Assembly (NCBI GenBank): GCA_023238725.1
Contig: CM041547.1
Span: 19,353,144 to 19,417,143 of the forward strand
Reading direction: 5' to 3'
Length of the DNA stretch: 64,000 bases
From: Scortum barcoo
Lineage: Eukaryota; Chordata; Actinopteri; Centrarchiformes; Terapontidae
The notes beneath the pieces were generated by a model, which was not told the origin of the DNA, searched no databases, and saw nothing but the letters and a program-made list of their open reading frames with translations. Shown in pieces: positions 1 through 13,087 of this stretch. Position 1 is the stretch's first letter; every line of letters begins with the position of its first letter. A program made the translations under genes and the position numbers.

Positions 1-943
1 GTAAATATTAGCTAAACTCCGTTTAGTATCTGCACTCTAATAAAAGTATTCATTACTGCAAAGTTAAATATTCTGTTCTTTTCAATTCAACTTTGTTTTC
101 AGAAAATAAAATATGTTCAAGATACTCCTGCTACACTTGGTGATTGCACTTGGAATGGCCTTTTTAGTAGGTGTACTGCACAGCAAAATCAGTGGTTTCT
201 CACTACTGTATAATAAAATGCCAAAATAAAGGAAGAAAATAGGCAGTCTCACAAAAGTGCAAAAAGCAGACTTGCAGGGAACTACTGCAGGCATGAAAAC
301 AAATTGAAATCCATGAACAACATGGATATTATCAAGCATAAATTAACCACCATTAACAGTGCATCTTAAAAACTGACTGTGTAGGTCTTCTTACACAGTC
401 AGTCCTCTTCAAAAAGGAAGAGAATTACATCAAAACTACTATTGCTTTCATAAAATATCATGTTTACATTCACGGAAAAAAATGACATCCTTAAATAAAG
501 TTCATTTTTATCTATGCAAAATGTACATACAGTCTAAAACATGACTCAAGTTTCTGGATTTTTGTGCTATTGTACTTTCCTTTGGTTATGAAATCATAAT
601 AAAAGGGAGCCAAGCCTGTCAGCGCTTTGTCCTCTTGCAGAATCAGTCTGGTTGATTGTTATGGCTCTTCAAGGAATGCAGTTGCATGTGCCAAGAGTTA
701 TTTAGGAACACAATTTCTTCTTTTTTTCTTAATTTCTAATCTCAGTGAGAAGAAAAAACAAACACATATAAATATAAAACAACACTGGCAAGGCAAGGGG
801 GGTTTCGATTTCTGTGCATGCAATCCGGAGCTGAACACATCACCATCAAGTCCCTCCTTAGGTCCAACTCACTGTAGATAAAGTTGAAAGGATTTGTGGG
901 TGGAAACAGAGGGACACATGACAATTCATTCTCCCTGTGCCCT
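1..943. other. 3' flank of kcnj4; no gene seen
   Basis: AT-rich sequence downstream of the stop codon of the minus-strand potassium channel gene. It probably includes its 3' untranslated region. The open frames here are short and match no family I recognise. I saw no clear polyadenylation signal on the minus strand. Confidence 0.5.
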
Positions 944-3900
944 TTAGGTCTCTTGCTCATTTTTATAGGTCACTGGATCGAGAGGGATGGCAGTCTGTAG
1001 AATGTCAAACTCCATCTGGTTATTGTCCATGTCCAGAACACACATGACGTTGTGGCTGCCCGATGTCATGGTCGCAGTCTCCTGGAACATATTTTGGAAG
1101 TCTACAGAAACCGAAGTCCTCCTCTCCTCAGCCCTCTCCTTTCCAACAACATGAGAGTCAAAGATGTCCTCCTCTTCCTCTCCGCAGCTCAATGCTACCT
1201 CGTTCTCGTAACAAAAGGCGCTCAGCGACCTGGGAATCAAGTCCTGTGTGGTTCTGCATGCAGAGACAAGAGAAGCAGCAGAGGAGGCCCGGCTCGCGGC
1301 CTCGTCAAGCTCCTTGGCGCTGAGGTGGGGCGTTGACGGAACCTCGTAGGTCTTGTGGAAGCGGGCGTAGTCTACCTTGTAGCGGTCCCGGTCCTCATAG
1401 ATCACAGGCTCAAACCTGTGACCCCAGAAGATCTCTTTGGCAATGTAGGAGCTACGGAACTGGGTGGTCATGGCCGTGGCCTCCACCATCCCCTCCAAGA
1501 TCACAACAATCTCAAAGTCATCTGTTTCCAGATCGGCTCGGCTTAAAGTATACAAGGGACTATCTTTATCTATCTCGTGGACTATAACCAATGGGGATAC
1601 TAGAAACAGCCTGTCTGTGCCCTCATCATAGCCCACATTGAGGTCCATCTGCTCCAAGGGGATGAACTCACCCTCAGCTGTGACATATGAGCGTATGAGC
1701 TGGGCACGGACATGAGCCTCCACAATGTGGCTCTTCCGCAGGTTGCCCACCCTCCACATGAGGCACAGCTTGCCATCACGCAGGGCAATGACAGCATTTT
1801 TGGAGAACACTAAGGTCTGGTTCCTCTTCTTTGGCCGCGCCATCTTGGCCATGATGGTGCCAATCATGAAAGAGTCAATGATGCAGCCCACAATGGACTG
1901 GATAACCACTGTTAACACAGCGACAGGACACTCCTCAGTAACGCAGCGCCAGCCATAACCAATGGTGGTCTGGGTCTCCATGGAGAACAGGAGTGCCCCT
2001 ACGAAGCCCTGGACATGAAGTATGCAGGGCATCCTTTGTGTTGGCCCTCCAGCTGTGTGTTCGGAGCTGGGTCCATGCAGGTTCCCCACCGCCAGCCCAT
2101 CACCCTTCCCTGTAGGAAGGTCCTCAAAGTCCCCATGTGCCAAGGAAGACACCGTAAAAGATGATGCCAAAGAAAAGCCACGAGACCATGAAGCTGGTGC
2201 AGAATATAAGCAGCAGGTATCTCCAGCGAATGTCAACGCAGGTGGTGAAGATGTCAGCTAAGTAGCGCTGCCTCTTCTCATCCATGTTGGTGAATAAAAC
2301 GTTGCATTGTCCATTTTTCTTTACAAACCGGCTCCGTACTTGGCTGGAGCCCCTTGTCAGAATCTTCCCGTTGTAGTTGTTCATCACTCCTTGTCCCCTT
2401 GCGCTGGGCACGGCAGCAGAGGCTCCCGACCTCCTCCTACTGTCTTCTGTCTCGGTGTCACAGGCCGAGTGCACTCTGATTTTTGGGGAACTGTGGCCGT
2501 TCTGTAGTCCTAAGCTAGAGATCTTCTGGCGTTCCTCCTCTGGTAAAATATCTGACACAATGCTGTACCTGTCAGGCCAACAGAGATATATTTAGATAAT
2601 GTCAGATAAGAGAAGATATGAGATTTAAAACTTTTCTTGCTCAGTTTAGAAAAGAATGTGGTTGCATTAAGGCTGATTTACAAAGGCAATATTGGTCTTT
2701 TTATCAGACATTAGACATCTTCCACTGCTGACATGACATGAGGTTCCACTCTGATGATAGCTTTAAAACATGACATAAACAGAAATGTCTATCGGTTTAT
2801 ATATTTTTTTTATCTCAGTGAAAGTAAATCAATTAACCAAGTAAGAAATATTTCCCAAACTTCCAAAGTGTTTCATTGAAATGTCCATATGTTTTTTCCA
2901 TGACTCCCATCCTACCATTATTTAAAGTTTTAGGAAACACAGATTATTTATGAATAAAAATGTAGAAGATTTAAACTGACAAAGATCTATATCATTCATT
3001 GCGGTGTGAACAATATTGGAAAGAGGAACAAAGAGCAGGAAGACAGTTTATAGATCCAGTAATCTCAATGATCCTTGTGTACTTTCCAGTGTATCACTTA
3101 ATGCACAAAGACACCATACACCCTCTCATAGACCAAGAAATAGAAAGACTCATTAGGAATACAATAGCAAAGAAGAAACAGCCAGCCTCACAGTTTAAAA
3201 GGAAAATCATTGGAGAATTCAGTGATATATTTAACTCCCAAACACAAACAATCAAATTTACCAAACTCCTGGTCACCTGAGTGTATCAATCAACCTAACT
3301 TGTCCCTCTCCTTTACATGGAGGATTACCAGCTGGGAAGGTGAGTTCAGTTTAGCTATGTGAGAAGGATTGCTGTCATCACAGATTATAGGATTATATCT
3401 GAGCTGGTGTCAGTCAGGCAGCCCATTTTGAGATGGGCTTACGTATGTGTTAATGACTATATGTAAATGAATGTCAACTCTCTTAATCATTCATTAGCCC
3501 AGTGATATTTAGGAGATCAGATGTTTGAGGGTCAGATTTGGCTCCTTTTAGTGACAAATCAGTACATTTTTTGGTGTGTGGGGGTTTGTGCTACTATAAC
3601 CAGGCCCTATGTTTTGTCCATGAAGTCAATTTTGATTGCCAGGGGAGAAGGGGGAATTTTGTATGGATTTTAAAAAGCCACACTAAGAAGACACTAAAAA
3701 AGACAACTAAAACAGTTGGGACAACTGCACAAAACAATAAAACCCTGACAAGCAGTTACACAAATCAAAGCCCAAATCAGAAAATAGATGGTATATAATT
3801 AATGTGTCATTAATGTCCATACGGATTGCCGTTGTATTATGGTCACCAATAAAAATAAAAAATAATACACCCTTCAGTCTTGTTGTTCTCAGAGCACACA

Positions 3901-4402
3901 ATCTGTTGCAGCTGCCTGAAGGCAAGAGCCCTTTGTGTACAGGTGGTCAGGACAGTGCAGGACGGCCTTGGCCTTTTTAAGGATCTGCTCGCTGTAAATA
4001 TCCCTGAGCTGGACCTGACTCACCCTGACTAGCTCGCCAAATTAGCAAGCCAATTCTTACTGACCAGTCTTCTGGGCAAGATGTACAATAGATTAAAATA
4101 GTTTCTGTAAAGCATGATACCCAATGACACTGTAACTATGACACTGAAATGGATTATTGAGTTTAATAAAATAAATAAAAGCAAGTACAAGTTTAGTCAG
4201 TACCACTGCTTAAAACAACAGCAGGAATAATAACACAGCAATGCTGAGATCCACTAGACGTTCCCCCCATACATTTATAAAACTTACCAAGACCACTTAA
4301 TGAAATGAAGAATCAATTGATCTATTACCATCCAAGTGTAGTCCTAGACAGGCAGCTGCTTCCAGATTAAATCCCTCACCTGTTGGATCTACGTGTTCCC
4401 AT
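944..4402 (-). CDS. kcnj4: Inward-rectifier potassium channel, Kir2 family (Kir2.3/KCNJ4-like), two coding exons, one-base frameshift
   Basis: Plasma-membrane K+ channel that helps set the resting potential. Exons on the minus strand: 4380-4402 (MGTRRSNR start) and 944-2568, joined in phase 2 to give NRYSIVS, as at the Kir2 N-terminus. In order: N-terminal RFVKKNGQC motif, first helix near SFMVSWLFFGIIF, a long turret, filter TIGYG after ETQT, second helix with the rectification aspartate (SIVGCIIDSF), PIP2-binding KMARPKKR, and the cytoplasmic domain (EGMVEATAMTTQ, FHKTYEVPSTP). Long turret, MARPKKR and the LPLD-type tail favour Kir2.3; human KCNJ4 also sits beside KDELR3. Oddities: one extra base within 2141-2156 breaks the frame just after the first helix, and the C-terminus (NEQET) lacks a PDZ ligand. 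Corrected length would be about 548 residues against 445 in human Kir2.3. Subfamily is less certain than family; Kir2.4 is the main alternative. Confidence 0.88.
2569..4379 (-). other. kcnj4 intron
   Basis: GT-AG phase-2 intron between codon 8 and the main exon. It holds a 93-codon open frame at 2999-3280 with no recognisable domain, and otherwise AT-rich sequence without recognisable repeats. Confidence 0.6.
4380..4402 (-). CDS. kcnj4: kcnj4 first coding exon (23 nt)
   Basis: ATG at 4402 encodes MGTRRSN plus two bases of an Arg codon, followed by donor GTGAGG. The matching acceptor (TGACAG) lies just above 2568, and the joined frame reads R-YSIVSDILPEE. The N-terminus of Kir2.1 has the same MG..R.NRYSIVS pattern. 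The exon is too short to show up as an open frame, and was found by matching phase and motif. Confidence 0.8.
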
Positions 4403-5516
4403 GGCACCAATGATCCGAGGTGTGGGCCAGACTCTGTCCTGCTCCCAAGAATCAGGTCTCCACCATGGAGGTGGTGTTCAGACCACTAGAAAGACCGCTG
4501 CCGAAAAGACAGAGAGTAACAGAATTATCCCCGGGTCAGTTCATGTAAGAGCACTAATCAAATTACAGCGAGTGCACATGAAGCTTCAAAAGTGATGGTT
4601 TAACTAAAAAAAACAAGTGTTGTTATTTTTGAGTCAGACCAGAGAGGCACACTTCAATAAACAGAAACCTTTTAACGGTTTAAAAATTGGATCAAACATT
4701 GCTGCATCACATTTCATCTTTTGAAAAATATAGTTTTTTACTTTGGGATTTGTGTATTGTTCTAGTGATGCTAAAGATGTGCATTAAGACTTAATCTTTA
4801 TTTTATTCTGTAAAATGTCTTTAGGGACGGTGGCCCTTTCTGACCCCACTCTTGAGGATAGAGTTATAATACTGTATGTGGGTGTAAGTGCCGTAATTAT
4901 GGGTAAAGCAAAATGTTTACTTTGGTTATACAGTTGAGCAACATGGCCTCAATCAGCCTATCTATTATGCTTAAACCAAATGATTAAGCATAGTGGTGTG
5001 TATCCAACTCCCCACCTCTCCAGCACTCACACACTGTAAACAATACACTCTACTATGACAGGATTCACTGTCATGGTAAATTAGATGTTGTTCATCTGGG
5101 AGGTACTCAGCCTGAACATCTCCATTTAAAGCAGCTGAGGTCTTGCTCAGTGTGCTGATAATCCAACTCTCAACATACAAAATTTTCAAGAACAACCTTC
5201 CAGTAGACAAAGACCTTTTTTTTGCCATCATGCTTGTTTACTTTTTTTTTTTCTTTTGCTAGTGAGGGTACGTTTCTATCTGCTTTATCTTAGAGTAATA
5301 AGCTCCAGCACAATGTCAACATTTGCAACAAGTTTAGTCAGTTTATTAGATACTTTCAGTGAGACAACCTTTAAGGCCTTTATCTAACATGTTTAAGATT
5401 GTATTTCCTGTGAATCTGAGTTCTAGTTTTACACTACACTTTACATTACACTTTTACACTTTTACACTGTCTAAATTCCTAGAAATTGACATTGACCCAT
5501 TTCTAAAGGGTTAATT

Positions 5517-5671
<155 letters not shown>

Positions 5672-5703
5672 CTTTATTGATCTCCAAGAGAAATTCACAC
5701 ATT
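5672..5703 (-). mobile_element. 3' tail fragment of a fish LINE
   Basis: Immediately after the GATA array comes ACTTTATTGATCTCC followed by AAGAGAAATTCACAC. On the minus strand this reads GAATTTCTCTTGGAGATCA then ATAAAGTATCTATC. A short AT-rich 3' end followed by tetranucleotide repeats is a recurrent ending of fish non-LTR elements, so the array probably grew from a LINE tail. The clade is not determined. Confidence 0.5.
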
Positions 5704-8700
5704 TAGGCAGTCTGTAAATCAATTTGACTTCAAATTCAAGTGATTAGAACAATATTTTTTTGTGTAACAGCAGGTTGGAGAACTGTTAACCATCATTGTC
5801 TTTGCTTTTCAAGGAACAAAATCCATGTTCACTTGTGATTAATAGTAATGTTATTGTTGTAGCAGCAACTCAAAGCTCTAATAAAGAAAAATAAACATCA
5901 CTAGATTTGAGCTGAATCGTTGGCTGTCAAACACTAACAGACTGACTGAGAGTTTTAATTGAACTGATCTACAAAGTTGACTCATTTACAAGACGTGTCT
6001 TACTTACAAACCCCAAAAATGTCACATCAGAAACATGCACCATAAAAATGTATTCTGATCCTTGTCTAACTATAACTTCCCTAATTGTATAACCACACAC
6101 ACTACTTTTCTTTGACAAAATAGCAGCTCAACTACTTTTATCCAGAACAATCTTGAGTCTTAAATGACACAAGGATAGCTTAAGGTTCTTTGTTTTTTTT
6201 AAATACTGATTACATAAAACTGTCTGTCCAGAAAAACAGAGGAAATCCTGTGACATAATCTTTTCATCATAATACCTCTGATACAAAGCAGATAGTAAAT
6301 CCAAGATGAAGGCTGTATTAGCTGTTTGTGTTTTTTAAATTTATGTACATAATGAATGCAGAGGATTTCTTGATTTGAGGTATGTAGTCATTTGCTTGAA
6401 AGCAGGAGATTTTCTCATTTATCCATTACCAGATGTTGGCCATTAACATTTTTAGCATAAGGTGTCTTTGGTCTTAAACTTAAGTTTTTCCTAATGCTGA
6501 CTGATATTAAAACCGCTAGTCTAAAACATGTTAACATTAATAAAATCTGTTAAATGGGACACGGTACCTCAGACGTTATTTCATCATTATTTTAAAGCAA
6601 TTATTCCATTCAATTTAAAATAACTGCTCATTGTCAAGTGGAGTGTACAGTGTGTGAAGATTGTATTATTATGTTTTGTCTCTATACAGGTGGTCTTTGG
6701 CTTCCAAACAACAACACAGCTGTGAAATGAGTTCTTCCACCTCGGAGCCGTGTCTATAAAAAGAAGATGCAAAGAGCCAACAATCCATCATCAGTTGCAC
6801 GTCCCTTTTGGTGGAAAGATTTTATAACCTCTAATGAACAGGCGGCAGTGAGAGGCAGAGCAAAGGTACTGATGTGTTACAGCAGAGATGAGACACACAC
6901 AATACAAACCAGTTAATGGTCAGCAGGTAAAACTGGGGGCTTTCACTGAAGCCAGTTTCCATAGGAACACGTGTCCTGTGGCATTTGGGGGACAGAGAGA
7001 AGTGGAGAGAGTCACCATAGACACGGTGGTGTAGGGGGGCTAGTATACAGTACTAAGTGCTCTCATAACATGACTCAGAGAGGGAGGGAGAGATGGGATG
7101 AGAATAAGGGCGTAAGGGCAGCAATGCAACATCTACATTTGATTTTAAGTAGATTCTAAATAAGGTGTAAGAGGTGACTCTTCGTGGAGACTTTTCTGAT
7201 CCCTATTATCGAGCGAGAACAGAAATGAGGAAGACTTTGGTTAAAGGGCATTTTCAAAAAGCTTTTACGTTTTGTTTTATCCCACTTATTTCCATGTTGA
7301 TTTGCCCAAAGGACAGTCCACTGAGAGCAAAAGGATTTCATTTTTACAGAAACATATTTAAGAAATCGCAGGTTTCTGTACAGTTGGATTAAGTTAATTC
7401 TGGTATTTTTTTTATTTTTTTTATTCAGGCCTGGGGATATGGAGAGAAGTTAAGCTGTGGAAAACTAATTTTATAGTTAGTACAGACACAAATCCTCAAA
7501 GGGACTTTTTTCAGACACCCCTAAGTAGAGCAAAACATTACCATGTTCTTTTCATGATGTTGAATGTCCCCTTCATGAATGGATGGTTATAATGATGATA
7601 AAAAAACTCTGGAGATGGAGGTAAGCTCATGTAATTATTCTCCTATTTAAAACATCTGCACTAATAGTGCCCTGAAATCTGACCTACACACAATCTGAAT
7701 ATCGAAAAATGTATTTATTACAAAACAAGAACCTTTAACACAAACACGTTTTTAAAAGAGAGTTACTTTTACTTTTAGGTGTATGATGATATGTTTCTTG
7801 TTGGATTTTATTATATAATGTGAGTTTTCGGATTGTGAAAAGGGGAGAGGTCCAATAATGCCTTCTGAATAAGTGCCATAAACTACACCCCATGTTGTGT
7901 GTACATTATTATGCATACTTGTGTAAAACTTAGCAGCGTTGTGGAAGTCTTTTATTGTATCCCTGCATCACTTACTCCTCCCTAATCTTATAAATCACAG
8001 ATTAATGGTCAGTCATAATCTCTCACACTGAAATAAGAAAGGTGGAGTCCTTCTGTAATGAATGACTTCCTGGAAATTTCCTGACTGTTAATCCCAAAAG
8101 AGGCACAGAGGGAAAGAGAAAGACAAGCAGGTTGGGTAGGGGGGAGCGGGATTAAGATGCAGAAGTGTCTGCTTCTCCTAAAGCCTTTGATAATCGCCCC
8201 TGATGAGACATACTATTACATCTGCTACAAAAATAAATGATACATCCAGTGTAAATACCACAACTTTATATCCAGATAGGGCCTGTTAAATATGACATCT
8301 AATGGAGCAATTACACAAAGTGATCTGAGTCATTTTTTCATTATATGCTGTTTATAACTGATCATTGAAAGGAGGAAATTCGCCTTAATGTCTATAATTT
8401 TTTTTTCAGTGGTTGCTTAAAACAGTATACAGTATACAGTGCACAGTATAAACATGTTACACACATTATGTCTATTGAAGGAAGCACATATTTACTAAAC
8501 ATTTGTGATGTAATTCACCCAAGTTAAGGACCTGCAGAGTTCATCTCACTAAAGTGATTGATGCCCAGGCCTTTGTGTTTGGATACTGGGACTGTTTTGA
8601 GTCAGTCAGTCACTTTTGAGTCAGTGATGCCACTCAGCTGGTTCACTTCACTTCCTTCTTGTTTTCCTGGGTACTATGTGAAAACGAATCGATATATACC

Positions 8701-10337
8701 CTGGTTTCACCTCTGCTTGTCACGAGTCAACCCACAGAAAAGCAGTCAGCCAGTGCAAAGAATTATTCCCACGCTGCCATTACATCCCAGACAACCTCCG
8801 TGTTGGCTCCATTTCAGATTTTTTTTTTCCCATATTGTTTTTTCCGAATATTTCAATCTTTGTTAAACATATTACATTTCACAGTTCATGTGACAGATCA
8901 GTTGGTGATACAAACTGACTGACTACGTGATTATTTTGTAAGATCTCCAACTGCAAATGATGCACTGACAATTAGTAAAAGTGAACATCTAGGACACTTA
9001 AGCTGAGTTAGTGAACACTGACCTTTATTTGCATTTTATTTTAAGGTGAAAGACTCAAGGTCCTCCTCAGGAATTTTGGTCTCTATTTCCATCTGCAGGC
9101 TGGAATGATCTGGACGTGACCCTGAACATTTGTTCACTGGACACACGGACAGAAAAAGGCTGCCACGATTACAGCTTATAATCAGCAGCTCACCATGTCG
9201 TCTCTTAACTGTCTGTATCTCTTATCTTTTCTTATTTATCTTATTTATTTTAAGTATTTATTTATCTTAACAGTCTTGTTTGATGGTGTTTTCCTGAGTG
9301 GTCCTAACCCATTAGGGCTGTCTGATTAAAAGATAAGGTTAAAGTGAGAAGACAGATAAAAAATGCGATCACGATCACTTTAAATCATCATGATGATCAT
9401 TTTAAAAGATCACTTTATACCCAGAATCTCCTGTAATGGTGCCATGAGGCCTATCCTTTTCCTTATGAAGGCTGCAGAAAGAGATTTCTTTCTGATTTCT
9501 TTCTGATTTGATATCAAGATGTAGAAAAACAGAAGTAACCTACAAAGTAATCCAGAAGTTGAACATGAAAGAGAGATTTCTGGCTACATAACATATCACA
9601 TAACCTTTGTTTGAAATTGCTCATCATGTGCACAGCAACATCATTACCTTCAGGTTTATTTTATGCCTGCTGCACCTCAATTTGTTCCCTAGGTGATGCA
9701 TTTGAGTTTATTACTTGATTACTTGATTTACAGAAGTGTGACTGTTCACTTGATCACACACGACACAGCAGTTTCCATGATGCCCGAGCTTTAGTCTGTC
9801 TGACGCAGTGCTTAATTTGCCATGTCTGCGAGAGAGCACACTGTCTAAAGGTAAGACTAGACTACTCTGTATGTCAGTCGTCAGGGTTACAAAGTTGTGG
9901 GATGAATTTACTCCACAATTAAAAAACTTAATCCATCGAGTTATTATTGTGTGCATCTCCTGACAACAAAATGCTTTCTGTAAGATGAAAAAAAATGATA
10001 CTCACCCTGCAAGTTAGATTTTGCTTTCTGTCTCTTGGCTGTAAATTGAATTCCTTGTGTGCAACCACTTCACTTCTCAATATCCCACTTTCACTGTCCA
10101 GGGCAAAGGTCCCACATCCTTAGATTCATGTGGTCTGTGATTGATTTTAGTTTCTTCTTTTAGTTTCTTCTTCATCTCTTATTCATTCTTTTATCCCTGT
10201 TGTTTCTCTCTTTTAATCCGTTATTGTCCTCTGCTGCCTCCTTTGCTGACTATAATCCGTCTGTCCGCGCTCTCCTGTGTGTACTCATACACCCCGGGCA
10301 GAAAATGCTGTGTCAATCTCCCCTATACAGAGCATGG

Positions 10338-10455
10338 GTTCGGAGAGGGAGGGAGGGAGAAAGGGATGGATGCAGGAGGAGAGGAGAGGAGAGAGAAAAA
10401 AAAAGAATGGAAATTAAGACAAGAAAAGCGAAGAGAGAAAAGGAGAGGAGATGAG
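10338..10455 (+). repeat. Polypurine (GA-rich) tract
   Basis: About 118 bases almost entirely of A and G on the plus strand, with GGAG/GAGA runs. Such tracts can adopt triplex structures. No gene can be tied to it. Confidence 0.7.
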
Positions 10456-11002
10456 ACTACAGTGGGGCTGCCACTTTTTTTTTTTTTTTACTGCGCACTC
10501 TATGCATGTGTAGGTGTTGAATAATGCCTGATGTGCCCATGTAAGCGAGCGAGAACTCATTTGAGTCATGATTTCTAGGCTTACTCTCTTCGAGGAACAA
10601 CAGAGATGATACTGTAACAGGTGGGAGACGTAGAAAACATGGGGGCTTGGAAATAAAGTGGTTGAGTTGCCATCATTGTTTAAAACTGTGCATCACCACA
10701 ATGACTACAATAGCCCGGGCCTATTGCTGTAAATATGATCCCTTTACATTTACTCCCCTAACAGGTGTGCCATGGATGATTTTCAAACGCCAACATCAAC
10801 ACAGATTTACACGGGCAAAAATTATCCTAGTTTGAAGGTTTCAAGCAGCATTTTGCATCATTCTGTGATGAATTGCACTTAAACTGTGCTAAAAAAAATG
10901 CTGTGGTGTTGCACGGGGCAACGTCTCACATATTGTAATTTTTCCATAATGGATTCAAAGTGGAGGAGGGGGTTACCTTTTGACTTATTTATATTATTAT
11001 TT

Positions 11003-11020
11003 TATATATATATATATATA
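11003..11020. repeat. (TA)n short dinucleotide run
   Basis: Uninterrupted alternating TA of about 18 bases followed by a T-rich stretch. Confidence 0.8.
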
Positions 11021-12461
11021 TTTTTTATCAAAACTGTAGTGAAAATACACTTTTGGGACACACTGAGTATATGAGTGGACTTGGATTACGCTGACTATAC
11101 TGTATTACAAATATTTGGTTGAAGTATCTTTCAGCCGACCTCTTTTTCAGCTGTGATGTTTCAGTTCTTTCAACTTAAGGATAAAGAATGACTCAGCCTG
11201 TAGAATACAACTGCATTTTCTGTTGGGTTGAATGGCTGTTGAACATTTTACACCTCTTACTGACAGCAGAGAGGTGACTGGATATAAAGGGAGAGAGAGA
11301 GAGATGGGAGTGACTTGCAACAAAGGTGCCCGGTTGTATGCAGATATTGTGTTTAAAGGCCTGTGCTTTAAAATCCCCTTGTCACTGGGGTTAAATCTAA
11401 ATATGTTTGTAGTTTACATTCATGGCTCTCTGTAAGGTTACATTTAAAGTAAAAAAATGTGTAATGCTAGGTGGGGGTCATTGGAAATACTGGCAACTGT
11501 ATTTGTGGTAAAGAGTCCCATCCTATGATCTTTGATGTCAAAACATGGGAAATAAAAGAAAATGAATAAAGGCAAAGTAGAATCATTATTAAATGTGTTT
11601 CAGCTAAAAATGTGTCAAATTATTGATGTGATTATGTGTAAGCAGTGTTTTAATGTTGCAATATTAAGCCAGGTGCCTTTGGACTGATTTCATTATAATG
11701 TTGGGTAAAATCACTCTCAGTCAGTTTTTCAGGTGTTTTGTTTTTGTAACTTCAACATTCATTTCTAAAAGGACTTATAGCTGTATGTAGGGGAATATAT
11801 ATGCAGTGGAATAAGCAGCAAAATGGTTCTTTCACCCCTCCTTGAACTGCCACCTTACATGTAGTGGAGGGGTTTGTGTGCCCGAATGATCCTAGGAGCT
11901 ATGTTGTCGGGGGCACTTTACTACCCGCCCCTGGTAGGGTCTCCCATGGCAAACAGGTCCTAGGTGACGGCCAGACCAGACTAAGAGTGGTTCAGAAGCT
12001 CATCATGGATCGAAAACAACCAAGGACCGTTACGTCATGCCCAGATTAGGCGTTACAGGGGTCCCACCCTAGAGGGTTGGGGCTCACAGGCGAGTGCCTG
12101 GTGGCGGCCGGGCTCAGCCCGAAATGGCGGCGATGGGCACGCCTTCCAGTAGGCTCACCACCCGCAGGAAGGTCCATGCCATGAGGGCAATGCGGTTTGG
12201 GTAGCAGTTGTGGCTGGGGGGCCTCGGACGACCCAATCCTTGGACCAAACTCTGTTGTGGCCGAGCTGGTGTGGGCTTGCTTATAGCTCCCCAGCTCAGC
12301 CGCCATGTGTTGGAGTTCACCCCGGTGAAGCAGAGAGGGTCGGGATAGGTCTCTTGCTGTTGTTTGTTTCTACAGGCCGAACAGCAGTACAGAGTACCCG
12401 GCCTTCTTGGAGTCCCCTGGGAGGGGTACTTGATAGTGCTCCGACTGGGGACTCCATTGTT

Positions 12462-12800
12462 CTACTGGGGGACTTCAACGCTCATGTGGGTAATGACAGT
12501 GACACCTGGAGGGGCGTGATTGGGAGGAACAGCCTCCCCGATCTGATCTGAACCAGAACCCGAGTGGTGTTCTGTTATTGGACTTCTGTGCTAGTCACAT
12601 TTTGTCCATAATGAATACCACGTTTGAGCAGGCCATAGGGGTGTCCATCAGTGCACGTGGCACCAGGACACCCTAGGCCGGAGGTCGATGATCAACTTTG
12701 TTGTCGTTTCATCTGATCTCCGGCCGTATGTCTTGGACACTCGGGTAAAGAGAGGGGCTGAGCTGTCACCACCTGATCACCACCTGGTGGTGAGTTGGAT
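12462..12800 (+). pseudogene. LINE apurinic-endonuclease domain relic
   Basis: Endonuclease/exonuclease/phosphatase fold remains: GDFNAH (near 12469) is the conserved acidic-asparagine motif, and DHHLVV near 12775 corresponds to the terminal Asp-His motif. An in-frame stop at 12549 and frame changes between the motifs show it is dead. Confidence 0.8.
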
Positions 12801-13087
12801 CCGCTGGTGGAGGAAGTTGGCATTGACATTGAGTCTAAGTGGACCATGTTCTCTGCCTCCATTGTTGTACGTGGCAGTTCGAAGCTGTGGACGCAAGGTC
12901 TCTGGTGCCTGTCATGGTGGCAACCCCCGAACGCAGTGGTGGACACCGGAAGTAAGGGCTTGTGGGACTCCAGGACGCAGTTGACTGGTACCGGCAGGCC
13001 AAGCAAGCCGCAGTTGGCCCGGGCAGTCCTGGAGGCAAAAACTAGGGTCTGGGAGGAGTTCGGTGAGGCCATGGAGGAGGACTATCA

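Noticed and set aside
1052..1587. Plus-strand open frames opposite kcnj4
   Set aside because: Antisense shadows of a GC-rich conserved coding exon.
2999..3280. 93-codon open frame in the kcnj4 intron
   Set aside because: Charged peptide with no family resemblance that I can name; no promoter or splice context. Could be old transposon debris but unsupported.
10141..10524. 127-codon open frame rich in Lys/Glu/Arg
   Set aside because: Translation of a polypurine tract flanked by low-complexity sequence; no homology recognised.
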